Positions 17,666 to 26,623 of a stretch of 62,453 nt of DNA are shown here, piece by piece (position 1 is the first letter of the stretch; each line of letters starts with the position of its first letter). The translations under genes were made by a program, and so were the position numbers. Source of the DNA: an uncultured Neglectibacter sp. Its GTDB lineage: Bacteria; Bacillota; Clostridia; Oscillospirales; Acutalibacteraceae. The stretch is from positions 1 through 62,453 of the forward strand of contig CAJFSY010000010.1 of the NCBI GenBank assembly GCA_904419785.1, read 5' to 3'. The notes beneath the pieces were generated by a model that saw only the letters and a list, made by a program, of their open reading frames with translations, did not search any database and was not told the origin of the DNA.

Positions 17666-18418
17666 ATGAAACTGGAAAAGGTAATCGCTGTACGGACTTC
17701 CAAGACCATCTACCGGGATGGAAACTATGTCATCAAGGTGTTCGACGAGGGCTATTCCAAGTCTGATATCCTGAACGAGGCATTGAACATCGCTCGTGTA
17801 GAGGAGACCGGCCTGTCCATTCCCGGAGTGGAAGAGGTCACCAAGATCGACGGCAAATGGGCTATCGTCACCGATTATGCCGAGGGCAAGACCCTGGCTC
17901 AGATGATGGCTGAAGACCCTGCCAACAAGGATAAGTATTTGGAGCGTTTTGTGGATATCCAGATTGAGATGCACAGCAAGACCGCTCCCATGCTGAACAA
18001 GCTGCAGGATAAGATGAAGAAGAAGATCGCCCAGACCGGCTTGGACGCTACCACCCGCTATGAGCTGGATGCACGTTTGGCTTCCATGCCCAAGCACAAC
18101 AAGCTGTGCCATGGCGACTTCAACCCCACCAACGTGGTGATCACTCCCGATGGGACGGGCTATTCCATTCTGGACTGGGCCCATGCCACTCAGGGTAACG
18201 CCAGCGCCGACGCTGCCCGCACCTACCTGCTGTTCTGGCTGGCCGGCGACATCGAGACCGCTGAGAAGTATATGAGCCTGTTCTGCAAAAAGACCGATAC
18301 CGCCAAACAGTATGTGCAGAAGTGGCTTCCCATTGTGGCTGCTTCCCAGTCTGTTAAGGGTAAGCCCGAAGAGCGCGAGTTCCTCATGCATTGGGTGAAC
18401 GTGGTCGAGTACGAATAA
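17666..18418 (+). CDS. Aminoglycoside/choline-phosphotransferase-like kinase
   Basis: 250 residues, 20 bases after adhE, with GGAGG before the start and the same high-expression codon bias. It has the protein-kinase-like fold motifs of the APH family: an N-lobe beta hairpin with the ATP lysine in NYVIKVF, the Brenner motif CHGDFNPTNVVI (catalytic Asp, Asn) and the metal Asp in ILDWAHA. The sequence begins with an RTSKTIYRDG strand seen in a clostridial family sometimes annotated as putative serine/threonine kinase. The substrate is unknown; resistance is unlikely given its place in a fermentation operon. It could phosphorylate a small metabolite or a protein such as its neighbour AdhE (speculation). 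Confidence 0.8.
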   Translation: MKLEKVIAVRTSKTIYRDGNYVIKVFDEGYSKSDILNEALNIARVEETGLSIPGVEEVTKIDGKWAIVTDYAEGKTLAQMMAEDPANKDKYLERFVDIQIEMHSKTAPMLNKLQDKMKKKIAQTGLDATTRYELDARLASMPKHNKLCHGDFNPTNVVITPDGTGYSILDWAHATQGNASADAARTYLLFWLAGDIETAEKYMSLFCKKTDTAKQYVQKWLPIVAASQSVKGKPEEREFLMHWVNVVEYE

Positions 18419-18459
18419 GCCTTTTAAAGTTCTGCTGAGAAAAACAAACTATGTGGTAA

Positions 18460-18507
18460 AAAGAGTCTCCGCGCCATGCCGGGGAGTGTGGCGCGGCCGC
18501 TCTTTAT
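18460..18507 (+). terminator. GC-rich terminator between the kinase and ferredoxin-like genes
   Basis: Stem CCGCGCCA (18469-18476) / TGGCGCGG (18489-18496), extended by AAGAG/CTCTT on the outside and followed by TTTATCTT. Confidence 0.75.
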
Positions 18508-18547
18508 CTTGAAATGAACTTTTACCATTTTTAGGAGGATGAAATCC

Positions 18548-18790
18548 ATGAAAGTTACCATTTGCATTGGAAGTTCATGTCATCTGAAAGGCTCCCGCCA
18601 GATCGTGGAGCAGCTCCAGTACCTGGTGAAGGAAAATCACCTGGAAGATAAAGTGGAACTGGGCGGTACCTTCTGCATGGGCAACTGCGTCAACGGCGTG
18701 AACGTTACTCTGGACGACAAGCTTTATTCTCTGTCTCCTGAGACTACTAAGGATTTCTTTGATAACGAAATTCTTCCCAGAGTAAAATAA
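18548..18790 (+). CDS. Thioredoxin-like [2Fe-2S] ferredoxin (NuoE C-terminal type)
   Basis: 80 residues from the ATG at 18548, nine bases after AGGAGG. Four cysteines (ICIGSSCHLKGS and GGTFCMGNCVNGV) match the C-x4-C ... C-x3-C pattern of thioredoxin-like [2Fe-2S] proteins such as the NuoE/HydC/HoxE C-terminal domain. It is a single-domain form. It lies immediately upstream of the hydrogenase genes, where it probably passes electrons to or from one of them. A hairpin separates it from the next gene. Confidence 0.87.
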   Translation: MKVTICIGSSCHLKGSRQIVEQLQYLVKENHLEDKVELGGTFCMGNCVNGVNVTLDDKLYSLSPETTKDFFDNEILPRVK

Positions 18791-18808
18791 ATAACACAAC
18801 GCAGGAAG

Positions 18809-18842
18809 CTCCATCAATGGTAACGCATTGATGGAGTTTGCC
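18809..18842 (+). terminator. Intercistronic hairpin, weak terminator or attenuator
   Basis: A perfect 11-bp stem, CTCCATCAATG (18809-18819) / CATTGATGGAG (18826-18836), is followed only by TTTG. The short T run suggests partial termination between the ferredoxin and the hydrogenase. Confidence 0.6.
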
Positions 18843-18884
18843 GTGCACGGAACCTTATTTTGTTAAATGAGAGGTTGTTCCCAC

Positions 18885-20558
18885 ATGGCTGAATATTTAA
18901 AATTAAAAAAATCCAACTGCGTAAACTGCTATAAATGTATTCGCCACTGCCCTGTGAAGTCCATCAAATACTCCACGGGCCAGGCGCAGATCGTCAACGA
19001 TGAGTGCATCCTTTGCGGTCAGTGCTTTGTGGTATGTCCCCAAAACGCCAAAGAAATTCGCAACGATGTGGCGGGAGCGGTGGCCCTGTTAAAGAGCGGC
19101 CCGGTGATCGCCAGCGTGGCACCTTCTTTTGTGGCGAATTATCCTGGGGCGACCATCGCAACTATGGAAAAAGCTCTGAAACAGTTAGGCTTTTCCGCTG
19201 TGGAGGAAACCGCTGTTGGCGCTTCTATTGTAAAGACACAATATGAGCAGATCGTCCGGGAAGGCAAGCAGGAAGTGATCATCTCCTCTTGCTGCCATTC
19301 TGTGAATTTGCTGATTGAGAAGTATCATCCCGAGGCGCTGCCTTATTTGGCGACGGTGCTTTCACCTATGCAAGCTCATTGCCAGAAAATCAAGCAGGAG
19401 AACCCCGGAGTCAAGACTGTTTTTATTGGGCCCTGCATCTCCAAAAAAGCCGAAGCTGAGGATTATCCAGGCTATGTGGACTGTGTACTTACTTTTGAGG
19501 AACTTTCAGAGTGGCTGAAGCAGGAGCAGGTCACCATTGAGCAGGGAGAGGACCACTTGGAAGAGAGCCGGGCGCGTTTGTTCCCGACCACCGGCGGTAT
19601 TCTCCGTTCTATGAACTGTGATTCCGATGAGTATGCTTATCTGGTAGTCGACGGTATTGATAACTGCATTGCCGCTCTCGACGATATTAAAGAGGGCAGG
19701 CTCAAAAAATGCTTTATCGAGATGTCCATCTGCGCAGGAAGCTGTATTGGCGGCCCTGCTATGGAACGTGACCGCCGCCGTCCTGTGTCGGATACCATCG
19801 CGGTGAACCGCTATGCCGGTAAGAAGGATTTTGCCGTTAAGCAGCCTGACGCCGCGGAATTGATCAAGGATCACCGGTTTATTGGTTTGCACCGGCAGAT
19901 GCCCGGCGAGAAGGAGATCGAAGATATCCTTCGGAAGATGGGGAAGAACACACCGGAGCAAGAACTCAACTGCGGCGCCTGCGGATACAATACTTGCCGT
20001 GAGAAAGCCATCGCTGTGTATCAGGGCAAGGCCAACATCAACATGTGCCTGCCTTTCTTGAAAGAGAAAGCGGAAAGCTTTTCCGATACCATCATCAACA
20101 ACACGCCTAATGGCATCATCGTTCTGAACGAAGATTTGGAAGTTCAGCAGATCAACTCCGCTGCATGCCGGATCATGAATATCCGCCATGCGTCCGACGT
20201 GTTGGGCGACCAGGTGATTCGTATTCTGGACCCCAAAGTGTTCCTGGATGTGATGCAGACAGGCAAGAGCGTGCGGGATGAGAAAGTGTATCTCACCGAG
20301 TATAAACGCTATGTAGAACAAAGTGTTATTTACGATAAGAGCTATCATATCGTAATGTGCATCATGCGCGACGTGACAGAGGAAGAGCGTGAGCGCATGA
20401 ATAAGGAAAAGATCAGCCAGCACACCATCGAGGTGACGGACCGGGTCATCGAAAAGCAGATGCGCGTTGTGCAGGAGATCGCCTCTCTGTTGGGCGAGAC
20501 AACTGCTGAGACGAAGATCGCGCTGACGAATTTGAAGGATTCTTTGGCAGATGAATAA
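18885..20558 (+). CDS. [FeFe] hydrogenase-like protein with PAS domain (sensory type, group C)
   Basis: 557 residues from the ATG at 18885, ten bases after GAGAGG; the ATG at 18867 is within that leader. Two [4Fe-4S] motifs occupy residues 12-60. The H-cluster motifs are ISSCCHSVN (C136-C137), GPCISKKAE (C184) and SICAGSCIGG (C283, C287), so all cluster-ligating cysteines are kept, but the usual Pro after the first pair is His. A further Fe-S site, NCGACGYNTC (C363, C366, C371, plus C388), and a PAS domain (about 400-500) follow. This architecture is that of putative H2-sensing group C enzymes. It overlaps the next gene, a phosphatase, by 8 bases, which supports a signalling role. Confidence 0.88.
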   Translation: MAEYLKLKKSNCVNCYKCIRHCPVKSIKYSTGQAQIVNDECILCGQCFVVCPQNAKEIRNDVAGAVALLKSGPVIASVAPSFVANYPGATIATMEKALKQLGFSAVEETAVGASIVKTQYEQIVREGKQEVIISSCCHSVNLLIEKYHPEALPYLATVLSPMQAHCQKIKQENPGVKTVFIGPCISKKAEAEDYPGYVDCVLTFEELSEWLKQEQVTIEQGEDHLEESRARLFPTTGGILRSMNCDSDEYAYLVVDGIDNCIAALDDIKEGRLKKCFIEMSICAGSCIGGPAMERDRRRPVSDTIAVNRYAGKKDFAVKQPDAAELIKDHRFIGLHRQMPGEKEIEDILRKMGKNTPEQELNCGACGYNTCREKAIAVYQGKANINMCLPFLKEKAESFSDTIINNTPNGIIVLNEDLEVQQINSAACRIMNIRHASDVLGDQVIRILDPKVFLDVMQTGKSVRDEKVYLTEYKRYVEQSVIYDKSYHIVMCIMRDVTEEERERMNKEKISQHTIEVTDRVIEKQMRVVQEIASLLGETTAETKIALTNLKDSLADE

Positions 20559-21723
20559 CCTTTGCACTGACATCGGATATTTAAGCCTGAACAAGTGGGG
20601 AGAACAACTCTGCGGCGACCGCGTGGAAATTGTGGAGCAGGGTGAGAACTCCACCGTGATCGTTCTGGCTGACGGAATGGGAAGCGGCGTTAAGGCGAAT
20701 ATTCTTTCTTCCTTGACCTCCAAAATCATCTCTACGATGATGGCGGCCAATATGCGCCTGGAAGACTGCGTCTCTACCATTGCCTCCACACTGCCGGTCT
20801 GCGCTGTGCGGGGCGTGGCCTATTCCACGTTTACCATCATCCACATCATTGAGAATGAGGAAGCGGAGATCATCCAGTATGACAATCCCTTGCTGATCCT
20901 CATCCGGGATGGGAAATTTGTAGAGATTCCCAAAACCGGTACGGAGATCGAAGGGAAGATGATCTACAAATCCAAGATCAGCCTGCAAGAAAATGATTTC
21001 CTGTTTGCCATGAGTGATGGCACCATCCATGCCGGTGTAGGGAAATCCTTGAATTTCGGCTGGGAACGCAAAGACATCATCGACTTTTTGGAGATGATGT
21101 ATGATAAGACCTATACCGCGAAAACTTACGCGTCTATTTTGTTGGAGGAATGCAACCACTTGTACGGCGGACATCCCGGGGACGACACCACAGTGTGTGT
21201 GGTAAAAGTCCGAGACCGTTCTCAGGTGAATCTGATGATCGGCCCGCCTTCGGACCGCAAGGACACAAATAAAATGCTCTCCTTGTTCTTCTCGAAGGAA
21301 GGAAAGCACATTGTTTGCGGCGGCACAACTTCCACGATTACCGCTGAGTTTTTGAAGAAGCCTATGGTGGCAAACCTGGATTATCTCGATCCCGAGATTC
21401 CGCCTACCGCCAAAATCGAGGGGGTAGATCTTGTCACCGAGGGCGTGATTACCATCAGCAAAGTGCTGGAATACGCCAAAGGCGTGATCACAGACAATTC
21501 ATCCTATACCCAGTGGGGCTATAAGCGCGACGGCGCCTCCCTCATTTCCCGGATGCTCTTTGAAGAGGCTACCGATATCAATTTCTTTGTGGGGAGGGCT
21601 GTGAATCCCGCCCATCAAAACCCCAATCTGCCCATCAACTTCAATATCAAAATGCGCCTGGTAGAAGAACTGAGCGAATGCCTCAAGAAGATGGGAAAGC
21701 GCATTAAAGTGAGCTACTTCTAA
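20551..21723 (+). CDS. SpoIIE/PP2C-type serine phosphatase
   Basis: 390 residues, starting inside the end of the hydrogenase gene. It has the PPM phosphatase motifs VLADGMGSGVKANILSS (metal-binding Asp-Gly), FAMSDGTIHAG and PGDDTTVCVVKV (second metal Asp). These enzymes dephosphorylate serine/threonine on partner proteins such as anti-sigma antagonists. Coupling to the PAS-containing hydrogenase suggests that redox or H2 state sets its activity. The target is not visible in the window; the APH-like kinase upstream is a conceivable antagonist. The C-terminal about 170 residues go beyond the PPM domain and are unassigned. Confidence 0.87.
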   Translation: MNNLCTDIGYLSLNKWGEQLCGDRVEIVEQGENSTVIVLADGMGSGVKANILSSLTSKIISTMMAANMRLEDCVSTIASTLPVCAVRGVAYSTFTIIHIIENEEAEIIQYDNPLLILIRDGKFVEIPKTGTEIEGKMIYKSKISLQENDFLFAMSDGTIHAGVGKSLNFGWERKDIIDFLEMMYDKTYTAKTYASILLEECNHLYGGHPGDDTTVCVVKVRDRSQVNLMIGPPSDRKDTNKMLSLFFSKEGKHIVCGGTTSTITAEFLKKPMVANLDYLDPEIPPTAKIEGVDLVTEGVITISKVLEYAKGVITDNSSYTQWGYKRDGASLISRMLFEEATDINFFVGRAVNPAHQNPNLPINFNIKMRLVEELSECLKKMGKRIKVSYF

Positions 21724-21757
21724 AAGACATCCCGCCAGAAAGGAAGGTACAAAAATA

Positions 21758-23206
21758 ATGGCCACAAAGCCCATTAAAGACAGAAAATTTGACACCCAGG
21801 TACAGTATCTCAAATATAAAGTGCTCCGAGAGGTGGCGCGTTACGCTTTTGAGGACCGCCTGTTGGACACTTACACCGAAATCCCCAAGCTGATTGTGAA
21901 AGATAAGCCCACAATGCGTTGCTGCGTTTATAAAGAGCGCGCCATTGTGGAGGAGCGTATCAAACTGGCTATGGGCGGTGATAAATCCAACCCCAATGTC
22001 ATCGAGGTAATCGAGATCGCCTGCGATGAATGCCCCATGAGCGGATACAATGTCAGCGACGCTTGCCGCGGATGTATCGCTCACCGGTGCGAGGATGCCT
22101 GTCGCCGCGGTGCCATTACTTTTGACGAGCATCTCCATGCCCACATTGACAAATCAAAATGTGTGGAATGTGGCCAGTGCGCCAAGGTTTGCCCTTATAG
22201 CGCTATCGTCAACCAGAAGCGTCCCTGTGAGAACGCCTGCAAGATCAAGGCGATCAGTATGGGCGAGAACGGCGCAGCTTCCATCGACAACGAAACTTGT
22301 ATTTCCTGCGGCGCCTGTGCGTATCAGTGCCCCTTTGGCGCGATTATGGATAAGTCCTATATCTTGGATGTAGTAGACTTGATCAAGAAGAGCAATCATA
22401 ATGAAGAGTATAAGCTCTATGCTGTGGTGGCGCCTTCCATTTCCAGCCAGTTCAGCTATGCGAAACTGGGCCAGGTTATCACCGGCATTCAGGAATTGGG
22501 CTTCTTCCATGTGGTAGAAGCGGCTCTTGGTGCAGATATGGTTGCTTATGCCGAGGCTGCGGAGTTGGCTGAAAAGGGCTTTTTGACCAGTTCCTGCTGC
22601 CCCGCCTTTGTGGATTACATCGAGAAGCAGTTCCCTCAGTTAAAGGATCATGTCTCTCACAACCTGTCTCCAGCGGCCACAATCGCCAAATATATCAAGG
22701 AGACTACGCCCGGCGCCAAGATCGTATTTATTGGGCCTTGCACCGCGAAAAAGATGGAATTCCAGAAGGAAAGCGTGCGTCCTTATATCGACAGCGTTAT
22801 CACCTTTGAGGAATTGCAAGCTTTGTTCGACAGCCGCGATATCGATTTGAAATCTCTGGAAGAAGGCGTGTTGGATAATGCCTCTTATTATGGCAGAATC
22901 TTTGCCCGCAGCGGTGGTTTGAGCGATGCTGTGACCCAGGCCCTTAAGGAACAAGGGCTGGATGAAACCTTTGAATTGAAGGCGATTCCTTGCGACGGTA
23001 TCGAGGCATGCCGTACAGCGCTGCTGAAAGCTTCCAAGAATGTGCTGCCTGGAAACTTTATTGAAGGTATGGCTTGTGTGGGCGGCTGTATCGGCGGCGC
23101 CGGCTGCTTGACCCACGGAGAGAAAAATAAGGCTGACGTGGACAAATACGGCATGGAAGCCTACGAAAAGACTATTTCTGACGCCATTGGGATGCTCAAG
23201 AAATAA
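21758..23206 (+). CDS. Monomeric [FeFe] hydrogenase (group B type)
   Basis: 482 residues. A cysteine-rich N-terminus (CCVYKERAIVEERIKLAMGG, then CDECPMSGY and CRGCIAHRCEDAC) is typical of group B enzymes. Two classic [4Fe-4S] motifs lie at about 135-195 (CVECGQCAKVCPY and CISCGACAYQCPF). The H-cluster motifs are TSSCCPAFVDY (C280-C281), GPCTAKKME (C328) and EGMACVGGCIGGAG (C440, C444), all complete. It reduces protons to H2 with ferredoxin electrons. It sits 34 bases after the phosphatase and ends in a strong terminator, closing the operon. Confidence 0.92.
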   Translation: MATKPIKDRKFDTQVQYLKYKVLREVARYAFEDRLLDTYTEIPKLIVKDKPTMRCCVYKERAIVEERIKLAMGGDKSNPNVIEVIEIACDECPMSGYNVSDACRGCIAHRCEDACRRGAITFDEHLHAHIDKSKCVECGQCAKVCPYSAIVNQKRPCENACKIKAISMGENGAASIDNETCISCGACAYQCPFGAIMDKSYILDVVDLIKKSNHNEEYKLYAVVAPSISSQFSYAKLGQVITGIQELGFFHVVEAALGADMVAYAEAAELAEKGFLTSSCCPAFVDYIEKQFPQLKDHVSHNLSPAATIAKYIKETTPGAKIVFIGPCTAKKMEFQKESVRPYIDSVITFEELQALFDSRDIDLKSLEEGVLDNASYYGRIFARSGGLSDAVTQALKEQGLDETFELKAIPCDGIEACRTALLKASKNVLPGNFIEGMACVGGCIGGAGCLTHGEKNKADVDKYGMEAYEKTISDAIGMLKK

Positions 23207-23223
23207 ATCTGGCTCAAAACGGA

Positions 23224-23248
23224 AAGGAGGGGGAAACCCCTCCTTTTT
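23224..23248 (+). terminator. Rho-independent terminator of the hydrogenase operon
   Basis: AAGGAGGGG (23224-23232), loop GAAA, CCCCTCCTT (23237-23245), then TTT. Confidence 0.92.
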
Positions 23249-23328
23249 GTGCATTTTCTCTTGACATTCAGAGGATTTTGGTGTATTTAGAAAGCAGTGG
23301 AAAATCACTGACGGAGGAGAATTTTGCC

Positions 23329-24351
23329 ATGAAAGTAGCTCGTTTTTTAGGAAACAAAACATTTGAAGTGAAAGACTTGCCTCAGCTCCATGCCGGTCCT
23401 GGAGAATTGTTGCTGCGGAACAAAGTGTGCGGTGTTTGCGGAACGGATGTCCATATATACCATGGAGAACCTGGTTCCGCCGATGTATGTCCGCCGGTAG
23501 TGCTGGGCCATGAGTATTCCGCTGAGATTGCCGAAGTGGGGGAGGGCGTGACTGGTTTCGCGGTAGGAGACCACGTTACAGTAGACCCCAATATCTATTG
23601 CGGAAGTTGTGAGCCTTGCCAGAACGGGAAAAAGCAGCTTTGCGAACATATGGAGGCGATCGGGGTCACGCGTGATGGCGGCTTCGGAGAATACAGCGTG
23701 ATTCCGGCTTCTCAGGCGTTTAAGCTTGATAGCGGCGTCCCCTTTGAATACGCGGCAATGGCGGAACCGCTGGCTTGCTGTATCCATGGTACCGACTTGG
23801 CAGGGATTCGTCCCGGTCAAAAAGTTTGTGTAGTGGGCGGTGGCGCGATCGGATTGATCATGGTGCAGCTATCAAAACTTTCTGGCGCGGCGAAAATCGC
23901 GTTGAGTGAGCCCAACGAAAAACGTCGTCAGGTGGCTTTGCATTTGGGGGCGGATGTGGCTATTGACCCAACCCAGCCTGATTATAAAGAGCGTTTTCAA
24001 GAGGCCATGGGCTCTGGCGCAGATGCAGTCATCGAATGTGTGGGCAATGTGCCGGCTGTGAAGAGCGCTTTCCAATTTGCTGGGAAGGGCGCTACGATCT
24101 TGTTGTTCAGCGTGCCTAAGGTAGACTCCACGTTCGATCTGCCCTTGTTCGACATCTATAAGAAGGAACTGACCGTGAAAGGCTCCTTTGTCAACCCGGA
24201 TACTCACGCTCGGGCGGTGGCTTTGATCAACAGCGGGAAAGTGGATTTTGCTCCTATCATTACCCACCGTTTTACCTTAGAGCAGCTTCCGGAAGCCATT
24301 GCGATGCAGATGAGCGAAGAATCCATTAAAGTTGTGGTTGTAGCAGAGTGA
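23329..24351 (+). CDS. Zinc-dependent medium-chain alcohol/polyol dehydrogenase
   Basis: 340 residues from the ATG at 23329, preceded by GGAGGAG. The catalytic zinc site is in GVCGTDVHIYHGE and GHEYSAEIAEVGEGV. Structural-zinc cysteines are in YCGSCEPCQNGKKQLC, and the Rossmann motif is VVGGGAIGLIMVQ. The family includes sorbitol, threonine and butanediol dehydrogenases; nothing here fixes the substrate. It is a separate transcript after the hydrogenase terminator and may add another NAD(P)H sink. Confidence 0.9.
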   Translation: MKVARFLGNKTFEVKDLPQLHAGPGELLLRNKVCGVCGTDVHIYHGEPGSADVCPPVVLGHEYSAEIAEVGEGVTGFAVGDHVTVDPNIYCGSCEPCQNGKKQLCEHMEAIGVTRDGGFGEYSVIPASQAFKLDSGVPFEYAAMAEPLACCIHGTDLAGIRPGQKVCVVGGGAIGLIMVQLSKLSGAAKIALSEPNEKRRQVALHLGADVAIDPTQPDYKERFQEAMGSGADAVIECVGNVPAVKSAFQFAGKGATILLFSVPKVDSTFDLPLFDIYKKELTVKGSFVNPDTHARAVALINSGKVDFAPIITHRFTLEQLPEAIAMQMSEESIKVVVVAE

Positions 24352-24407
24352 TGGATATGAGGGAGTAAAAGGACTTTAGAGGTCGATTTAGCGCCATATT
24401 TTAAAAG

Positions 24408-24446
24408 AAAAAGGACTTCACCCGGTTTGGGTTGAAGTCCTTTTTT
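24408..24446. terminator. Bidirectional terminator between converging genes
   Basis: AAAAAGGACTTCA (24408-24420) pairs with TGAAGTCCTTTTT (24433-24445). T runs exist on both strands, so it serves the dehydrogenase (+) and the HD gene (-). Confidence 0.92.
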
Positions 24447-24454
24447 ACGGCGGC

Positions 24455-25126
24455 TCATAAAAGCCGTGTCCCGTTTATGATAAGTTCAAATTGCAGTTCT
24501 AAAATCTGGGCGGCTTTGCGGCACAGCACCATGCGTTCCAAGAAAATCTCGAAATATTCCATTACCGGGCATATTTCCGTGGCGATCTCAATATGAAAGA
24601 TACAGAGCTTCTGCTCTGGGTCGATATCCAGAGTGGCGGCTTCTACCGCGTAGTTCACCCGGTCATGGATATCGGCCTCTAGCACAGCGTCTTTCCGCAC
24701 TCGGGAACGGCGCACATCGCTTTTATCTGAGAGGATCAAAGCAGCAGCCAAGGGGTTTACCGGAAACGCCGTTTTCTCGTCGTGGTGTCCGATAGCCGAA
24801 CAAACCAGCCCGATTTCTTCCGGGGGCATGTTCAGCTTGTTCAAGATGGTAAAAGCCATCAAAGCGCCGCTATGCGCGTGGTCTACCCGGTTGATACTGT
24901 TGCCGATATCATGCATATATCCGGCGATAGCAGCCAGTTGGCAGTCACGTTCGGGATATCCCAGCGCGGTCAAAATTCCCCGGGCGGTATCGCTGCTTCG
25001 TTTGGCGTGGGCCAGACCATGTTCCGTAAAGCCTATGGCACCCAGGGAATCGTTCCCACGCAAGATGTAGGAACGTATTTCCTCGTTGTGAAAAATGTCC
25101 TCTGGGGTAATTTTACAGTATTCCAT
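24455..25126 (-). CDS. HD-domain phosphohydrolase
   Basis: 223 residues. The metal-binding HD pattern is visible as EHGLAHAKRSS (His), GYMHDIGNSINRVDHAHSGA (His-Asp and further His) and IGHHDE, with a final Asp in LSDKSDVRRSRVR. These proteins hydrolyse phosphate esters, often of nucleotides or cyclic dinucleotides; the substrate is not predictable. It starts four bases after the dipeptidase stop on the same strand, so the two are co-transcribed. Confidence 0.83.
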   Translation of the reverse strand: MEYCKITPEDIFHNEEIRSYILRGNDSLGAIGFTEHGLAHAKRSSDTARGILTALGYPERDCQLAAIAGYMHDIGNSINRVDHAHSGALMAFTILNKLNMPPEEIGLVCSAIGHHDEKTAFPVNPLAAALILSDKSDVRRSRVRKDAVLEADIHDRVNYAVEAATLDIDPEQKLCIFHIEIATEICPVMEYFEIFLERMVLCRKAAQILELQFELIINGTRLL

Positions 25127-25130
25127 AGTC

Positions 25131-26510
25131 TTACTCCGCAGTCAGCATCCGGTACATGGCTTCCAAGCAGATCTCAGCGTGGAGCTTAAACCGGCGCAAA
25201 TCCAAGAACTCGTTTGCCTGGTGGGCTTTGCAGTCCTCCTGATCTTTGAATTCGGCGCCGAAAGCAACGCCCTTGCCAAACATCTGCCGTGCGTAAGTAC
25301 CGCCGCCCATAGAGAAAATTTCGCACTCTTCTCCGGTAATGTCCTTGTAGGCGCCGGAGAGCAAAGTGACCAGCTGGCTTTCCTTAGGCAGATACAGAGG
25401 AACAGCGTTGGAAAGCAGCTCGTACTCCACTCCGCAAGACTCTGCCTGCTCTTTCAGCACAGCGGAGATTTCCTCACCGTTTTTGGTGGCGGGATAGCGG
25501 ATGTCCACAGTCAGGCTGCACTGAGAGTCGTCTACGTTTACCAGTCCCAGGTTGAACGTAAGGGGACCGCTGGGTTCATCGCTCATTTTCACTCCGATAA
25601 GCTCGCCATCGGTGCACAGACCGATCTTTTCATGGATAAACCAGAAGAATGCGCCCAGCTGCTCTTTAGAGAACACTTTGGCCAGCAAATCCACCAGATA
25701 GGAAGCGGCGTTGACACCGTTCCAAGGAGCGGAAGCGTGAGCGGCGTGCCCGTGACAGATAACATCAGCGCCCTGCTCAGTAGCGGTAATCTCGTACATG
25801 TCCTTTTCTTTTTTAGCGGCAGCCATCAATTTCTTGACTTCCTCTTGAGAGCACTCGAGACTGCACTCTGCTTTGAAAGGCACAGCGTTGGGCACGGTGC
25901 CCGATACAAAAGACCGGACCACAGAGGAATCGTTGGCAGCTGTTACTTTGAAGTCCAGCAGACCTTTTTCACAATGGCAGATGCCATAAGAAGCATCTGG
26001 CGTAAAGCCCATGTCAGGCTTTTGCTCGCTTTCAAAATAGTGGGGCATGTCCGCCATGCCGATTTCCTCCGCAGAACCAAAAATGACCCGCAGTTTCCGG
26101 TTGCCCTTGACACCGGCATCTTTCAAGGCGCGCAGGCAGTGCAGCGCTACGATAGCAGGCCCCTTGTTATCGGAAACGCCCCGGCCATAAGCCAGATTAT
26201 CATCAATGACCATGGTATAGGGATCTGTGTTCCAGCCCTCCCCGGCGGGAACCACATCCAGGTGGGCCATTACTACCGCGTTGCCTTCGCCTTCGCCGTA
26301 TTCAGCGTGGGCGGCATGATAGCCAACATTTTTCGCTTTCAAGCCATAGCTTTCCGCCAGGGCCACTACAGTATCGATAGCCCGTGCGCATTCTTTGCCA
26401 TAAGGGTATTCCCCATCCTGCGCTTTCGCCACGGAAGGGATCGCTACCACGGTAGCCAGGTCTTTCAGAATATCGTCCCAATAGTCCAGGATTTTCTCGC
26501 CAAATAACAT
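25131..26510 (-). CDS. pepV: M20 family dipeptidase (PepV/Sapep type)
   Basis: 459 residues with the PepV signature: AHLDVVPAGEGWNTDPY (zinc His and Asp), AYGRGVSDNKGPAIVAL, and the catalytic Glu in IFGSAEEIGMADMP. The lid domain (about 180-330) and a C-terminal MGGGTYARQMFGKGVAFG segment fit carnosinase-like cytosolic dipeptidases. GAAAGGA precedes the start. It supplies amino acids from imported peptides. It is followed by the HD gene. Confidence 0.92.
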   Translation of the reverse strand: MLFGEKILDYWDDILKDLATVVAIPSVAKAQDGEYPYGKECARAIDTVVALAESYGLKAKNVGYHAAHAEYGEGEGNAVVMAHLDVVPAGEGWNTDPYTMVIDDNLAYGRGVSDNKGPAIVALHCLRALKDAGVKGNRKLRVIFGSAEEIGMADMPHYFESEQKPDMGFTPDASYGICHCEKGLLDFKVTAANDSSVVRSFVSGTVPNAVPFKAECSLECSQEEVKKLMAAAKKEKDMYEITATEQGADVICHGHAAHASAPWNGVNAASYLVDLLAKVFSKEQLGAFFWFIHEKIGLCTDGELIGVKMSDEPSGPLTFNLGLVNVDDSQCSLTVDIRYPATKNGEEISAVLKEQAESCGVEYELLSNAVPLYLPKESQLVTLLSGAYKDITGEECEIFSMGGGTYARQMFGKGVAFGAEFKDQEDCKAHQANEFLDLRRFKLHAEICLEAMYRMLTAE

Positions 26511-26623
26511 GAGTCATGTTCCTTTCTTGTGTGGGTATCCTTCCTCAAAAAGAAGGTACCTTCTAACGATAAACTTTTTTTGTTATAAAGTCAAGTTCAA
26601 CTCTGGGAAAAGGAGGGGAAAGA

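Noticed and set aside
17666-18418. Aminoglycoside resistance gene
   Set aside because: Only the fold is shared; the operon context with adhE and codon bias argue against a resistance role.
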